A program made the translations under genes and the position numbers. The notes under the pieces were generated by a model. That model made no database searches. It had not been told where the DNA came from and was given only the letters and a program-made list of their open reading frames with translations. Shown here in pieces: positions 16,557 to 24,934 of a DNA stretch of 64,000 nucleotides. Within the stretch, counting starts at the first letter, position 1, and each line of letters begins with the position of its first letter. Source of the DNA: CAWKGV01 sp963849305 (GTDB taxonomy: Bacteria; Pseudomonadota; Alphaproteobacteria; Acetobacterales; Acetobacteraceae); NCBI GenBank assembly GCA_963849305.1, contig CAWKGV010000022.1, positions 62,001-126,000 of the forward strand, read 5' to 3'.

Positions 16557-17483
16557 ATGCCGCCTTCCGCGACCTACGTGATGCCACCTCCATCTCCGAA
16601 TGCCGAGACCGTGCCGGTGCAAGCAACGGCACTCTCTTCCAGCATCCGCCCCAGCGTCTCCTGGCAGGCGGTGTTCGCCGGCCTGGTCATCGCGCTCGCG
16701 GTGGAACTCATGCTTGCCATCCTCGGCGTGGCGGTCGGCTTGGCGGTCGTCAACCCGGGCGGCCCATCGCCATCGGGGAGCAGCTTCGGGCTGGCCGCCG
16801 GGGTATGGTGGATCGTCAGCAGCATTATCGCTCTGCTGTTCGCGAGCTATGCCGCCGCGCGCTTGGCGAATGTCCCGGCCCGGCTCGACGGCTTGCTGCA
16901 AGGGCTGACCATTTGGGGCCTGAGTGTGGTGGTCGCGCTGTGGGTTCTGAGCGCGGTCGCGAGCGGCCTAGTAAGCGGGGTCGTCTCCGCCCTGGGTGGT
17001 ACCCTCTCGTCGCTCAGCCACGGGATCGAGGCATCGGCGCCGCAGATCGCCTCCGCGTTTGGCACCCAGCCCGGTCAGTTGCAAAGCGAGGCGCAAACGC
17101 TGCTGCAACAGCAGAATGCTGGGCCGGCTCAGATGAGCCGCGAGCAGGCCGAGCGGGCGATCGTTCAGGAATTGCCGAATCTCGCCGCCGGTGGCGACAG
17201 GGCGGCGCAGGCGAAGATCCGCATCGTCGCGATCGTCGCCGGCCAGCTCAATATCAGCGCCGACGAAGCGACCAGGCGCGTGGATCAGTTGCAGACCGAA
17301 CTCGCCAAGGCGAAGACCCAGGCCGCCCAGACCGCGACCAATGTGGCCGGAAAATCGGCGGGCACCGCTTCGGATGCGGCGTTCGCGATCTTCGTCGCGC
17401 TGATCGTCACCGCCATCGCCTCCGCGGTGGGCGGAGCCCTGGCACGGCCCCGGCGGATGCTGATGGCGGATCGTTTGCGCTGA
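16557..17483 (+). CDS. Uncharacterised multi-pass membrane protein (annotated PhnA-like in relatives)
   Basis: 308 residues. A proline-rich N-terminal tail precedes hydrophobic segments at roughly residues 38-62 (VFAGLVIALAVELMLAILGV), 78-100 and 115-140. A long hydrophilic Gln/Ala-rich stretch (about 160-270, LLQQQNAGPAQMSREQAERA, likely coiled coil) follows, with a final helix near 280-298. The early part resembles the YrzE/TIGR04086-like small membrane domain. The polar middle would sit on one side of the membrane. GGGAG ahead of the ATG supports the start. Location next to CsbD hints at an envelope stress role, but function is unknown. Confidence 0.7.
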   Translation: MPPSATYVMPPPSPNAETVPVQATALSSSIRPSVSWQAVFAGLVIALAVELMLAILGVAVGLAVVNPGGPSPSGSSFGLAAGVWWIVSSIIALLFASYAAARLANVPARLDGLLQGLTIWGLSVVVALWVLSAVASGLVSGVVSALGGTLSSLSHGIEASAPQIASAFGTQPGQLQSEAQTLLQQQNAGPAQMSREQAERAIVQELPNLAAGGDRAAQAKIRIVAIVAGQLNISADEATRRVDQLQTELAKAKTQAAQTATNVAGKSAGTASDAAFAIFVALIVTAIASAVGGALARPRRMLMADRLR

Positions 17484-17555
17484 GGCGCTGCCGGTTGCCT
17501 TCCGCGCGCTGAGGCGCGCAGTCTCCCTGACCGACAACGCGGGGAGGAAGGCCGG

Positions 17556-18398
17556 ATGAAGCCAATCGTGGCGGTGATCGCGCCGGGGGCGATGGGCAGC
17601 GCCGTCGCCGCGCGGCTGACCGAGAACGGGCTCGAGGTCCGCACGACGCTCACCGGACGCAGCGCGGAGAGCGCGGCCCGCGCACGCGAAGCAGGGATGC
17701 GCGACGCGACCGAGGATCAGATCGCCGCGGCGGATGTCGTCCTCTCCATTGTCCCCCCCGGCAGCGCGGTGGCGCTCGCCCAGCACCTGCGCCCGGTCAT
17801 CGCGCGCGCGCCGCGCAAGCCGGTGTATGTGGACTGCAACGCCGTCAATCCCGCCACCGTGGCGCGCATCGCCGACGTGCTGGCCGTTGCCGGCTGCCCC
17901 TTCGTGGATGGCGGGATCATCGGACCTCCGCCCAGGCCCCAGGCGCACGCCACCCGGATCTATCTCTCCGGGCCGGAAGCCGAGCGGGTCGCGGCACTCG
18001 GCGAGTACGGGCTCGATCTGCCCATATTGCCAGGGCCGGTCGGCATCGCCTCGGCGATGAAGATGTCCTATGCCGGGATCACCAAGGGCTTCACCGCATT
18101 GGGTGCCGCGATGATGCTCGCGGCCACGCGCGGCGGCACGGCCGAGCATTTGAAGCGCGAGCTTGCCGCGAGCCAGCCCCAACTCCTCGCCTGGCTCACC
18201 CGCCAGACACCGAACATGTATTCCAAAGCCTATCGCTGGGTCGCCGAGATGGAGGAGATCGCCGGCTTCGTCGCGGAAGATCCCGCGGCAAGCCAACTCT
18301 TCGATGCCGCCGCGCGGTTCTACGAACACATCGCCGCCGACCATACCGGGCCGCGACGCCAGACCGGAATACTCTCCGAGTTCTGCTCCGGAGACTGA
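17556..18398 (+). CDS. NAD(P)-binding dehydrogenase with C-terminal DUF1932 domain
   Basis: 280-residue protein of the 3-hydroxyisobutyrate/6-phosphogluconate dehydrogenase superfamily. The N-terminal Rossmann motif VIAPGAMGSAVAARL is followed by DVVLSIVPPGSAV and YVDCNAVNPATVARI, then FVDGGIIGPPP (the substrate-binding GG motif). The catalytic-type Lys lies in MKMSYAGITKGFTALGAA. The C-terminal DUF1932 helical domain runs from about residue 190 to 255. Probably reduces or oxidises a small hydroxyacid. GAGGAAGGCCGG upstream of the ATG gives a good ribosome binding site, and the iron alcohol dehydrogenase 21 bp downstream is likely in the same operon. Confidence 0.85.
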   Translation: MKPIVAVIAPGAMGSAVAARLTENGLEVRTTLTGRSAESAARAREAGMRDATEDQIAAADVVLSIVPPGSAVALAQHLRPVIARAPRKPVYVDCNAVNPATVARIADVLAVAGCPFVDGGIIGPPPRPQAHATRIYLSGPEAERVAALGEYGLDLPILPGPVGIASAMKMSYAGITKGFTALGAAMMLAATRGGTAEHLKRELAASQPQLLAWLTRQTPNMYSKAYRWVAEMEEIAGFVAEDPAASQLFDAAARFYEHIAADHTGPRRQTGILSEFCSGD

Positions 18399-18419
18399 CG
18401 TTGGCCACTGGAGACTGCA

Positions 18420-19589
18420 ATGCCGCCGGGCATCCACCGCTACCCGAACATCGACCGCGTCATCTACGGCACCCAATTCGCCGAGGCGCTTGGGCAGGAG
18501 GTGGAGCGGCTCGATGCGCGCGCGGTTTACGTGCTGGCCAGCTCCACGCTCGCCCGCGAGACCGGCACCCTCGATCGGGTGCGCCGCGCGCTCGGCAACC
18601 GGCTTGCCGGGGTGCGCACGAAGATCGGCGCCCACACGCCCCGCATCGACGTGGTCGCGGCGGCCAACGAGGCGCGCGACGCCAGGACTGATCTGCTCGT
18701 GACGGTCGGCGGCGGGTCGGTTACCGATGCGGCGAAGATGGTCGGACTCTGTCTCGGCAACGACGTCACCGAGCCCGCGCAGCTCGACGATTTCCGCGCC
18801 CGCATCGAAGCCGACGGCAGTACGCATCGGCCGCATACGAAACCGCCCGGCGTGCGGGCCATTGCCATCCCGACCACGCTTTCGGCCGGAGAATACACCT
18901 GGTTCGCCGGCTGCACCGACACGGATCGCCATGTAAAGGAGAGCTATGGTCACCCGTTGATAGTGCCGCGTAGCGTGATCCTCGACCCGGCGCTGTCGGT
19001 CCACACCCCCGATTGGCTGTTCCTGTCCACCGGGATTCGCGCGGTCGATCATGCGGTGGAGGATGTCTGTTCGATCAATCCGCAGCCGTTTTCAGATGGC
19101 GCCTCGCTGCACGCGCTGCGGCTGCTGAGTAAGGGCCTGCGCGCGGTCAAGACCAATCGGTCGGACACCGAACCTCGTCTGGAGTGCCAGCTCGGCGCCT
19201 GGCTATCGATCATGGGCTCGCAGAACGGGGTGGCGAAGGGCGCGAGCCACGGGATCGGGCACGTGCTCGGCGGCACCGCCGGCGTGCCGCACGGCTACAC
19301 CTCCTGCATCATGTTGCCGCACGTGCTGCGATTCAATGCGGAGGTGAACGCCGAGCGCCAGGGTTGGGTGAGCGAGGTGTTGCGCGAACCTGCCCGTCCT
19401 GCGGCCGACGTGTTGGCCGAGTTGGTCGCGAGTCTCGGGCTGCCTGGTCGGCTGCGCGACGTGGGGGTGAAGCAGGACCAGCTCGACCGCATTGCCCAAG
19501 AGTCCATGCATGATCGGTGGGTTCACACCAACCCGCGCAAGATCGAAGGACCCGCGACGGTGCGGCGACTCCTGGACGCGGCTTGGTGA
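18420..19589 (+). CDS. Iron-containing alcohol dehydrogenase, maleylacetate reductase-like
   Basis: 389-residue group III dehydrogenase. GGGS at residues 97-100 (TVGGGSVTDAAKM) binds NAD(P). Metal-ligand segments are visible: GIRAVDHAVED, GASHGIGHVLGG and GVPHGYTS supply Asp/His residues. The short C-terminal helical domain and PTTLSAGEYT motif resemble maleylacetate reductases and related Fe-ADHs. Together with the preceding DUF1932 dehydrogenase it could act on a hydroxy- or oxo-acid, or an aromatic ring-cleavage product, but no other ring-cleavage gene is nearby. Substrate is undecided. Confidence 0.85.
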   Translation: MPPGIHRYPNIDRVIYGTQFAEALGQEVERLDARAVYVLASSTLARETGTLDRVRRALGNRLAGVRTKIGAHTPRIDVVAAANEARDARTDLLVTVGGGSVTDAAKMVGLCLGNDVTEPAQLDDFRARIEADGSTHRPHTKPPGVRAIAIPTTLSAGEYTWFAGCTDTDRHVKESYGHPLIVPRSVILDPALSVHTPDWLFLSTGIRAVDHAVEDVCSINPQPFSDGASLHALRLLSKGLRAVKTNRSDTEPRLECQLGAWLSIMGSQNGVAKGASHGIGHVLGGTAGVPHGYTSCIMLPHVLRFNAEVNAERQGWVSEVLREPARPAADVLAELVASLGLPGRLRDVGVKQDQLDRIAQESMHDRWVHTNPRKIEGPATVRRLLDAAW

Positions 19590-19722
19590 CGCCGACGAAG
19601 TTGCGGACACGAGCGGTTTTGGACGTTTCAGCAATTATCCGTGATTGCGAGCGAGTTTTCACACAGCCTCGGTGCGATTTTCGTCAAGACTGCACATCAC
19701 CGGCAGCTTGGGGGAGAGCGGG

Positions 19723-20478
19723 ATGAAAGCATATCTGGCTGAATTTGTCGGAACGTTCGTCCTGGTATTCGGTGGCGTCGGGAGCGCCGTGCTTGCGGGC
19801 CATAATATCGGATACGTCGGAATCGCGTTCGCGTTCGGCCTGTCGCTTCTGGCGATGGTTTACGTGGTGGGACCGGTCTCGGGCGCGCACCTCAATCCGG
19901 CGGTCACCTTCGGGCTTGTCCTCAGCGGGAAGTTCGACGGAAGCCGTGTTCCGGGCTACGTGATCGCGCAGATTATCGGCGGCATCGTCGCCTCGGCGAT
20001 CCTCCTCGTGATCGCGAACGGCACCGGCCATTTCGATGCGGCCGCGACCGGCTTCGCGACCAACGGCTACGGGGTACGCTCGCCTGGGCATTACGGCGTC
20101 GGGGCCTGTTTCCTCTGCGAGATCGTGCTCACGGCCTTTCTGGTGCTGACGGTCCTGGGCGCGACGGATGTGCAGGCGCCGGTCGGGTTCGCGGGGCTGG
20201 CCATCGGGTTGGTGCTGACCCTGATCCACCTGGTTTCCATCCCGGTGACGAACACCTCGGTCAACCCAGCCCGCAGCATCGGCCCGGCGATCATCGCCGG
20301 AGGCGCGGCGCTGAGCCAGATCTGGCTCTTCATTGTCGCGCCGCTCGTGGGTGGCGCGCTCGCCGCCGGCATTTGGGCGGTGATCCGCACTGACTTGCCG
20401 CAGATTGCAGCGAAGGAGGCAGAGCAAGCCCTGCCCTCGGAACAAGCGGCACGGATTGATCCCGGACTAACTCCGTAA
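19723..20478 (+). CDS. aqpZ: Aquaporin Z-type water channel
   Basis: 251-residue MIP-family channel with six membrane helices. Both pore signatures are intact: SGAHLNPAVTFG with Asn58 and NTSVNPARSIGPA with Asn181. The sequence MKAYLAEFVGTFVLVFGGVG at the N-terminus is typical of AqpZ. The frame is open from an ATG at 19645, but GGGGGAGAG directly before ATG 19723 and family alignment fix the start. The narrow selectivity pattern (Phe/His/Thr/Arg region around residues 45-190) could not be checked in full, so a glycerol channel is a minor alternative. Convergent with the LysR gene. Confidence 0.92.
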   Translation: MKAYLAEFVGTFVLVFGGVGSAVLAGHNIGYVGIAFAFGLSLLAMVYVVGPVSGAHLNPAVTFGLVLSGKFDGSRVPGYVIAQIIGGIVASAILLVIANGTGHFDAAATGFATNGYGVRSPGHYGVGACFLCEIVLTAFLVLTVLGATDVQAPVGFAGLAIGLVLTLIHLVSIPVTNTSVNPARSIGPAIIAGGAALSQIWLFIVAPLVGGALAAGIWAVIRTDLPQIAAKEAEQALPSEQAARIDPGLTP

Positions 20479-20533
20479 TCTGGACCTCTCGATCGCCGCG
20501 CGGCAATAAAATGGCGGAGCATCGTTCCGGCCT

Positions 20534-21421
20534 TCAATGCAGCTCCGCCAGCCGCGCCAGCAGGAAATCGCGGAACACCGCCACGCGCTTGGAGTTCCGC
20601 AACTCCTCCGGATAGACGAAGAACACGTCCACCTTCGGACCCTTCAGCTCACCGAGCACGCGCACGAGGTCTTGGTTCTCGGCCATTGCGAAGTCGGGCA
20701 GGGCGCCGATGCCGATGCCGGTGCGGATGGCCAGCAGCATCGCCTGGGTGCTGTTGACCTCGAGCAGCGCCCTTCGCGGGCTGCCCGACCGGCGGCCGGC
20801 CTCCGCCAGCCAATTGATGTCGGGCACCGGCGGGTGATAGTCGCCGAACAGGATCAGCTTGTGCGCGTCCAAATCCTCGGCCCGCTGCGGCACCCCATGC
20901 CGCTTTAGGTACTCCGCCGCCGCGCAAACATGCCAATCGACCGCCATCAGGTGACGCTGGACGAGGTCCGGCTGCCGCGGCGGGTGCATCCGGATCGCCA
21001 CGTCCGCCTCGCGCATCGCGAGATCGAGGTCCATGTCGTCCAGCAGCAGCGAGATCGAGACATCGGGGTACATGTCCAGGAACTGCTGCAAGCGTGGCGC
21101 GAGCCACATGGCGCCGAACCCAACCGTGGTCGTGACCTTGAGCCGGCCGGCCGGCTTCTCCTTGCTTTCCGTGAGCAGTGCCTCGGTCATCGCCAGCTTG
21201 GCGAACACCTCGCGCACCGTGCGGTTGAGCTGCTCGCCCTGCTCGGTCAGGATCAGGCCGCGTGCGTGGCGGTGGAACAGCGGCACCCCCAACGCCTCCT
21301 CAAGCGCGGAGATCTGCCGCGAGACCGCCGACTGACTGAGGTTCAGCGTGTCGCCGGCGTGTGTGAAGCTGCCGGCGTCGGCCACCGCGTGGAATACCCG
21401 CAGCTTGTCCCAGTCGATCAC
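20534..21421 (-). CDS. LysR-family transcriptional regulator
   Basis: 295-residue regulator. The N-terminal winged helix-turn-helix (KLRVFHAVADAGSFTHAGDT, then LSQSAVSRQISALEEALGVP and FHRHARGLILTEQGEQL) is textbook LysR. The C-terminal effector domain follows from about residue 90. The start is GTG 21421 (VIDWDKLRVF); an open frame continues upstream but relatives start at (M)DWDKLR. The gene is downstream of trxB on the same strand, separated by 88 bp, an arrangement that could place both in a redox-responsive unit. Its target and ligand are unknown. Confidence 0.9.
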   Translation of the reverse strand: MIDWDKLRVFHAVADAGSFTHAGDTLNLSQSAVSRQISALEEALGVPLFHRHARGLILTEQGEQLNRTVREVFAKLAMTEALLTESKEKPAGRLKVTTTVGFGAMWLAPRLQQFLDMYPDVSISLLLDDMDLDLAMREADVAIRMHPPRQPDLVQRHLMAVDWHVCAAAEYLKRHGVPQRAEDLDAHKLILFGDYHPPVPDINWLAEAGRRSGSPRRALLEVNSTQAMLLAIRTGIGIGALPDFAMAENQDLVRVLGELKGPKVDVFFVYPEELRNSKRVAVFRDFLLARLAELH

Positions 21422-21509
21422 TATCCGCCACTCCCGAACCGCCCTTATGCGTAACGCGCATGACAGGGGTATGTAATCGGAAATTCCGCCTCGCCCAGGC
21501 CGGCATCCA

Positions 21510-22490
21510 TCAGTCGGCGGCGAGCGCGGGCGCCACGGCCAGGCCGGCCAACCACCGCTCGGCTTCGAGTGCGGCCATGCAGCCGGTCCCCGCGGCCGTG
21601 ACCGCCTGGCGGAACACCTTGTCCTGAACGTCGCCGGCCGCAAACACGCCGGGCACGGAGGTACTGGTGCTGCCCGGCTCGGTTCGAATATATCCCTCCG
21701 TGTCCATCGCCACCTGTCCGGCGAACATCCCAGTGTTCGGCGTGTGGCCGATCGCGATGAACAAGCCGTCGAGCGCTAGGTCGAAGAACTCGCCCGTCTT
21801 TACGTTGCGCAGCTTGACACTCGTGACGGTCTCGGGCTGGCCCCAACCCAGCACCTCCTCGACGATACAGTCCCATACCACCGTGATCTTCGGATTTGCG
21901 AACAGCCGGGTTTGCAGGATCTTCTCCGCCCGCAGCGCCCCGCGGCGGTGGAGCAGGGTCACGTGCTCGGCATGGTGGGTCAGGAACAGTGCCTCCTCCA
22001 CGGCAGTGTTGCCGCCGCCGACCACGCCCACGCGCTTGCCGCGGAAGAAGAACCCATCGCAGGTGGCGCAGGCGGAGACGCCCTTTCCTTGCAGGCGTTG
22101 CTCCGAGGGCAGCCCCAGCCAGCGCGCCTGCGCGCCGGTCGCCAGGATCACCGCATCGGCGAGGAAAAGATCCCCCGAGTCGGCACGGCATCGGAACGGC
22201 TGCGCCGAGAAATCGGCATCCACGATCAGGTCATGCACGATCCGGGTGCCGACATTGGCGGCCTGCTCGGCCATCTGCTCCATGAGCCACGGTCCTTGGA
22301 CCACCTCAGCGAATCCCGGATAGTTCTCCACGTCAGTGGTGATCATGAGCTGGCCGCCCGGCTGCAATCCGGCCACCAGCGTTGGCGCCAACCCGGCGCG
22401 CGCCGCGTAGATCGCGGCCGTGTAGCCGGCGGGTCCGGCGCCGATAATGAGCACGCGGCTGTGATGGGTCGTGCGAGATATGTCGGCCAT
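21510..22490 (-). CDS. trxB: Thioredoxin reductase
   Basis: 326-residue FAD/NADPH flavoenzyme that keeps thioredoxin reduced in the cytoplasm. The FAD-binding motif LIIGAGPAGYTAAIYAARAG is at the N-terminus, the redox-active pair Cys141-Cys144 lies in SACATCDGFFF, the NADPH motif is VGVVGGGNTAVEEALFL, and the second FAD motif is GVFAAGDVQDKVFRQAVTA. ATG 22490 (MADISRTTHHSR) fits the family; the frame is open to 22547. Upstream on the same strand lies vapC with 68 bp between, downstream the LysR regulator. Confidence 0.96.
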   Translation of the reverse strand: MADISRTTHHSRVLIIGAGPAGYTAAIYAARAGLAPTLVAGLQPGGQLMITTDVENYPGFAEVVQGPWLMEQMAEQAANVGTRIVHDLIVDADFSAQPFRCRADSGDLFLADAVILATGAQARWLGLPSEQRLQGKGVSACATCDGFFFRGKRVGVVGGGNTAVEEALFLTHHAEHVTLLHRRGALRAEKILQTRLFANPKITVVWDCIVEEVLGWGQPETVTSVKLRNVKTGEFFDLALDGLFIAIGHTPNTGMFAGQVAMDTEGYIRTEPGSTSTSVPGVFAAGDVQDKVFRQAVTAAGTGCMAALEAERWLAGLAVAPALAAD

Positions 22491-22558
22491 GCGTCGAATC
22501 CGGTTCGCGGTCAGTGCGAATATCGGCCCCCGGTGCCGGCCGGGCAAGGAAGTCGGCC

Positions 22559-22966
22559 CTACGATGTCTCCGTCGCCGGCAGCACCGGACGAATATCTGT
22601 ATGGATGAAGTCGTCGCCCTTGAAGAGCAACGGGTGGTCGGTCGCCGTGGCCAGCGCATACGAAAAGCAGTCGCCGATGTTCAGCCCGGCACGATGGCGG
22701 CCTCTGCCGTAGCGGCGAAACGCATCGATAGCGATCGTGGCTTGTTGCGGCGTAACGGCAGCGACCTCAAACCGACCTCCTTCGAGCAGACGCTCCAGAT
22801 CCGCCCGGCCGGCATCGCGCTTGCGGCCTTCGATAACGAGGGAAAGCTCTACCCGCGTCACCGCGGAAATCAGTCGGACCGTCGCCTCGCCGAGAGAGTT
22901 CGCAAACCGCTCCGCGTCCGACTCCCCCAGAAGGATCGCAACGAGCGCCGACGTATCAACCACCAT
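22559..22966 (-). CDS. vapC: PIN-domain ribonuclease toxin, VapC type
   Basis: 135-residue type II toxin. The PIN fold acidic residues are present: Asp4 in MVVDTSALVAILLGE, the Glu of TRVELSLVIE, and Asp in GLNIGDCFSYALA with a further Asp in LLFKGDDF. These coordinate Mg2+ for RNA cleavage. The start ATG abuts the stop of the antitoxin gene (TGAATG), so the pair is co-translated. The Rv0624-like variety of VapC is the closest resemblance. No inactivating lesion is seen. Confidence 0.92.
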   Translation of the reverse strand: MVVDTSALVAILLGESDAERFANSLGEATVRLISAVTRVELSLVIEGRKRDAGRADLERLLEGGRFEVAAVTPQQATIAIDAFRRYGRGRHRAGLNIGDCFSYALATATDHPLLFKGDDFIHTDIRPVLPATETS

Positions 22967-23224
22967 TCAGCGCCACATGCCGGTTTCGTCGTAGCCGACC
23001 ACCTCGTCTGGGGTGCGGGTATCGAAGTCGGGAAGGGAAGCGCAATGCCGGCCGATCTCCATCAGTTGGTCAGCGAGCCGGTTGCTTTCACCCCGGCGCA
23101 ACCGCTCTCGCTCCAACCGCTCGGCAAGCGCCACGCGGATGGCGTCGGTCAGTGTCTCACCGGTCAGCGCCGCCACCGCCCGGGCGAGGCGGTCAGTCTC
23201 CTTATCTTTCAGGCTGAGCGCCAT
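22967..23224 (-). CDS. vapB: VapB-family antitoxin
   Basis: 85-residue partner of VapC. The N-terminal ribbon-helix-helix-like DNA-binding part (MALSLKDKETDRLARAVAAL, then TGETLTDAIRVALAERL) is typical of Rv0623-like VapB, and the C-terminal PDFDTRTPDEVVGYDETGMW stretch is the usual toxin-neutralising tail. ATG 23224 starts this domain; a longer open frame upstream is not conserved in character. A strong promoter lies 33-62 bp upstream (23257-23286), probably autoregulated by the VapBC complex. It is divergent from the ribosomal block. Confidence 0.9.
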   Translation of the reverse strand: MALSLKDKETDRLARAVAALTGETLTDAIRVALAERLERERLRRGESNRLADQLMEIGRHCASLPDFDTRTPDEVVGYDETGMWR

Positions 23225-23256
23225 AGCATGGCCCCCGCGTCTAGAAATTCCGCCAA

Positions 23257-23286
23257 AATATAGAATGGGCGAGAGGCCTGTGTCAA
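23257..23286 (-). promoter_or_regulatory. Promoter of vapBC
   Basis: On the minus strand TTGACA (23286-23281) is followed after 17 nt by CTATAT (23263-23258), or after 18 nt by TATATT. This is close to consensus and well placed for vapB. Confidence 0.7.
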
Positions 23287-23302
23287 TTACGCGCAGGGGG
23301 CT

Positions 23303-23331
23303 TTGACTCCGTCCCGGCAATCGTCTAAACG
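23303..23331 (+). promoter_or_regulatory. Promoter of the rplK-rpoC operon
   Basis: TTGACT (23303-23308), 16-nt spacer, CTAAAC (23325-23330). The same TTGACT-N16-CTARRY form occurs before rpsL at 34941-34968. It is back-to-back with the vapBC promoter only 16 bp away. Confidence 0.6.
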
Positions 23332-23362
23332 CCGGCGCTTCGACCGGAACGCGCAAGGTAAT

Positions 23363-23384
23363 CGGCTCCGCTCCAGCGGAGCCG
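23363..23384 (+). promoter_or_regulatory. Hairpin in the rplK leader
   Basis: Ten perfect base pairs (CGGCTCCGCT, 23363-23372, with its complement 23375-23384) followed by GTGTTTT. It lies between the promoter and rplK and could act as an attenuator or an L1/L11-related leader structure. Confidence 0.5.
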
Positions 23385-23458
23385 GTCGTGTTTTGCCCTG
23401 CGGTCCTCGGCGGATGGCGCGAAGACCAGGGATTTGGCCCAGGGGACGCAACGGGGAC

Positions 23459-23893
23459 ATGGCAAAGAAAATCGTCGGCTACATCAAGTTACAAATCCCC
23501 GCTGGCAAGGCAAATCCCTCACCGCCCGTGGGGCCTGCACTTGGGCAGCGCGGGCTGAACATCATGCAGTTCGTCAAGGATTTCAACGCCACCACGCAGA
23601 ACATGGAATCGGGGATGCCGATTCCCGTGGTGATTACCGCCTATGCGGACCGCACCTACAGCTTCATCACCAAGACTCCGCCGAATACCTATTTCATCAA
23701 GAAAGCCGCCGGGATCGACAAGGGGGCGACCGCGCCGGGCAAGGGCGGCACCGTCGGCCGCGTGACCACATCCCAGCTCCGCGAGATCGCCGAGCAGAAG
23801 ATGAAGGACATGAATGCCGGGGACATCGATGCGGCGGTTCGGATGCTGGCCGGCTCCGCGCGCTCGATGGGCCTGACCGTGGTGGAGGGCTGA
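23459..23893 (+). CDS. rplK: 50S ribosomal protein L11
   Basis: 144 residues, the normal L11 length. N-terminal MAKKIVGYIKLQIPAGKANP and the Pro-rich SPPVGPALGQRGLNIMQF loop bind the GTPase-associated centre of 23S rRNA; the C-terminal domain ends VRMLAGSARSMGLTVVEG. The frame is open from 23303, but ATG 23459 with GGGGAC upstream matches the family. It is the first gene of the block here: the secE-nusG pair that usually precedes it is absent and a vapBC module takes its place. Confidence 0.97.
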   Translation: MAKKIVGYIKLQIPAGKANPSPPVGPALGQRGLNIMQFVKDFNATTQNMESGMPIPVVITAYADRTYSFITKTPPNTYFIKKAAGIDKGATAPGKGGTVGRVTTSQLREIAEQKMKDMNAGDIDAAVRMLAGSARSMGLTVVEG

Positions 23894-23896
23894 TCC

Positions 23897-24589
23897 GTGC
23901 CGCACGACAAGCGACTCAACGCCGCCTATAAAAGCTTCGACAGGTCCAAGGCTTACCCGTTGGCCGAGGCAATCCGGCTGGCCAAGCAGAACGCCAGGGC
24001 CAAGTTCGACGAGACGGTCGAGATGACGATGAATCTCGGCATCGACCCGCGCCACGCCGACCAAATGGTGCGCGGCCTGACCAGCCTGCCGAACGGCACC
24101 GGAAGGGCCGTGCGGGTCGCGGTGTTTGCCCGTGGCCCCAAGGCCGAGGAGGCGGAAGCCGCGGGCGCCGACGTGATCGGTGCCGAGGATTTGGCCGAGA
24201 AGGTGCAGGCCGGGGAGCTAAACTTCGACCGCTGCATCGCCACGCCGGACATGATGGGCATTGTCGGTCGGCTCGGGAAGATCCTGGGGCCGCGCGGGTT
24301 GATGCCGAACCCGCGCCTCGGCACCGTGACGATGGATGTGCGCGGCGCGGTGACCGCGGCCAAGGGCGGGCAGGTGGAGTTTCGCGCCGAGAAGGCTGGC
24401 ATCATCCATGCCGGCATCGGCAAAGCGAGCTTCGAGGAGGACAAGCTGCTGGAGAACGCCAAGGCGCTCGCGGACGCCATCGTCCGGGCCAAACCCGCCG
24501 GAGCGAAGGGCACGTACGTCCAGAAGGTCGCGATCAGCTCGACCATGGGGCCGGGAATCCGGGTGGACGTGGGCAGCCTCGCCGGCTGA
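23897..24589 (+). CDS. rplA: 50S ribosomal protein L1
   Basis: 230 residues, normal for L1, which forms the mobile L1 stalk and is a translational repressor of its own operon. Key parts are SKAYPLAEAIRLAKQNARAK, FDETVEMTMNLGIDPRHADQ, the KILGPRGLMPNPRLGTVT rRNA-binding segment and ISSTMGPGIRVDVGSL at the end. It uses a GTG start 3 bp after the L11 stop. A long 345-bp gap follows before rplJ. Confidence 0.97.
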   Translation: MPHDKRLNAAYKSFDRSKAYPLAEAIRLAKQNARAKFDETVEMTMNLGIDPRHADQMVRGLTSLPNGTGRAVRVAVFARGPKAEEAEAAGADVIGAEDLAEKVQAGELNFDRCIATPDMMGIVGRLGKILGPRGLMPNPRLGTVTMDVRGAVTAAKGGQVEFRAEKAGIIHAGIGKASFEEDKLLENAKALADAIVRAKPAGAKGTYVQKVAISSTMGPGIRVDVGSLAG

Positions 24590-24934
24590 GTAGTGCAGCG
24601 GCCGCGTCGCCGGCGCGAGCAACAACATACGCCGGCAGACCGGAGCTGGTCCGGGGCTGGCGGCAGGGTGCGGCCGGGGGGGTCCCCGTCCGCGCTCGAC
24701 CTGTCCGAGACCGCTCGTCCCGCAGGGTTCGCCCTCGGGGTAAAGGGCTTCGGCCCGCGCGCGCAAGACGGGAAGCCCCGGGGATCGAGGCCGGTCCCCT
24801 TGGCGGTTCCGACTTCACGGGTTGCCGCCGCAGGGCGGCGCCCCGGACAGGCGAACCGGGCGGCTCGCGAGCCGCCCATGGGCAACCGGTTTGGCGCGGT
24901 CCACACGCGCCGGGCCTGAAACACGGAGACAGAG
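24590..24934 (+). promoter_or_regulatory. rplJ leader region, probable L10(L12)-binding autoregulatory RNA
   Basis: No convincing gene in these 345 bases. The 3' part is strongly structured: GGGCGGCTC/GAGCCGCCC forms a perfect 20-bp palindrome (24858-24877), and flanking AACCGG (24854-24859) can pair with CCGGTT (24885-24890) across an asymmetric ATGGGCAA loop. A helix with a one-sided internal loop just upstream of rplJ is what the L10 leader family looks like. Specific identity is inferred from position and shape, not from a covariance match. Confidence 0.5.

Noticed and set aside
16968..19052. 694-codon minus-strand frame
   Set aside because: Antisense to the membrane protein, DUF1932 dehydrogenase and iron alcohol dehydrogenase, all of which have clear families.
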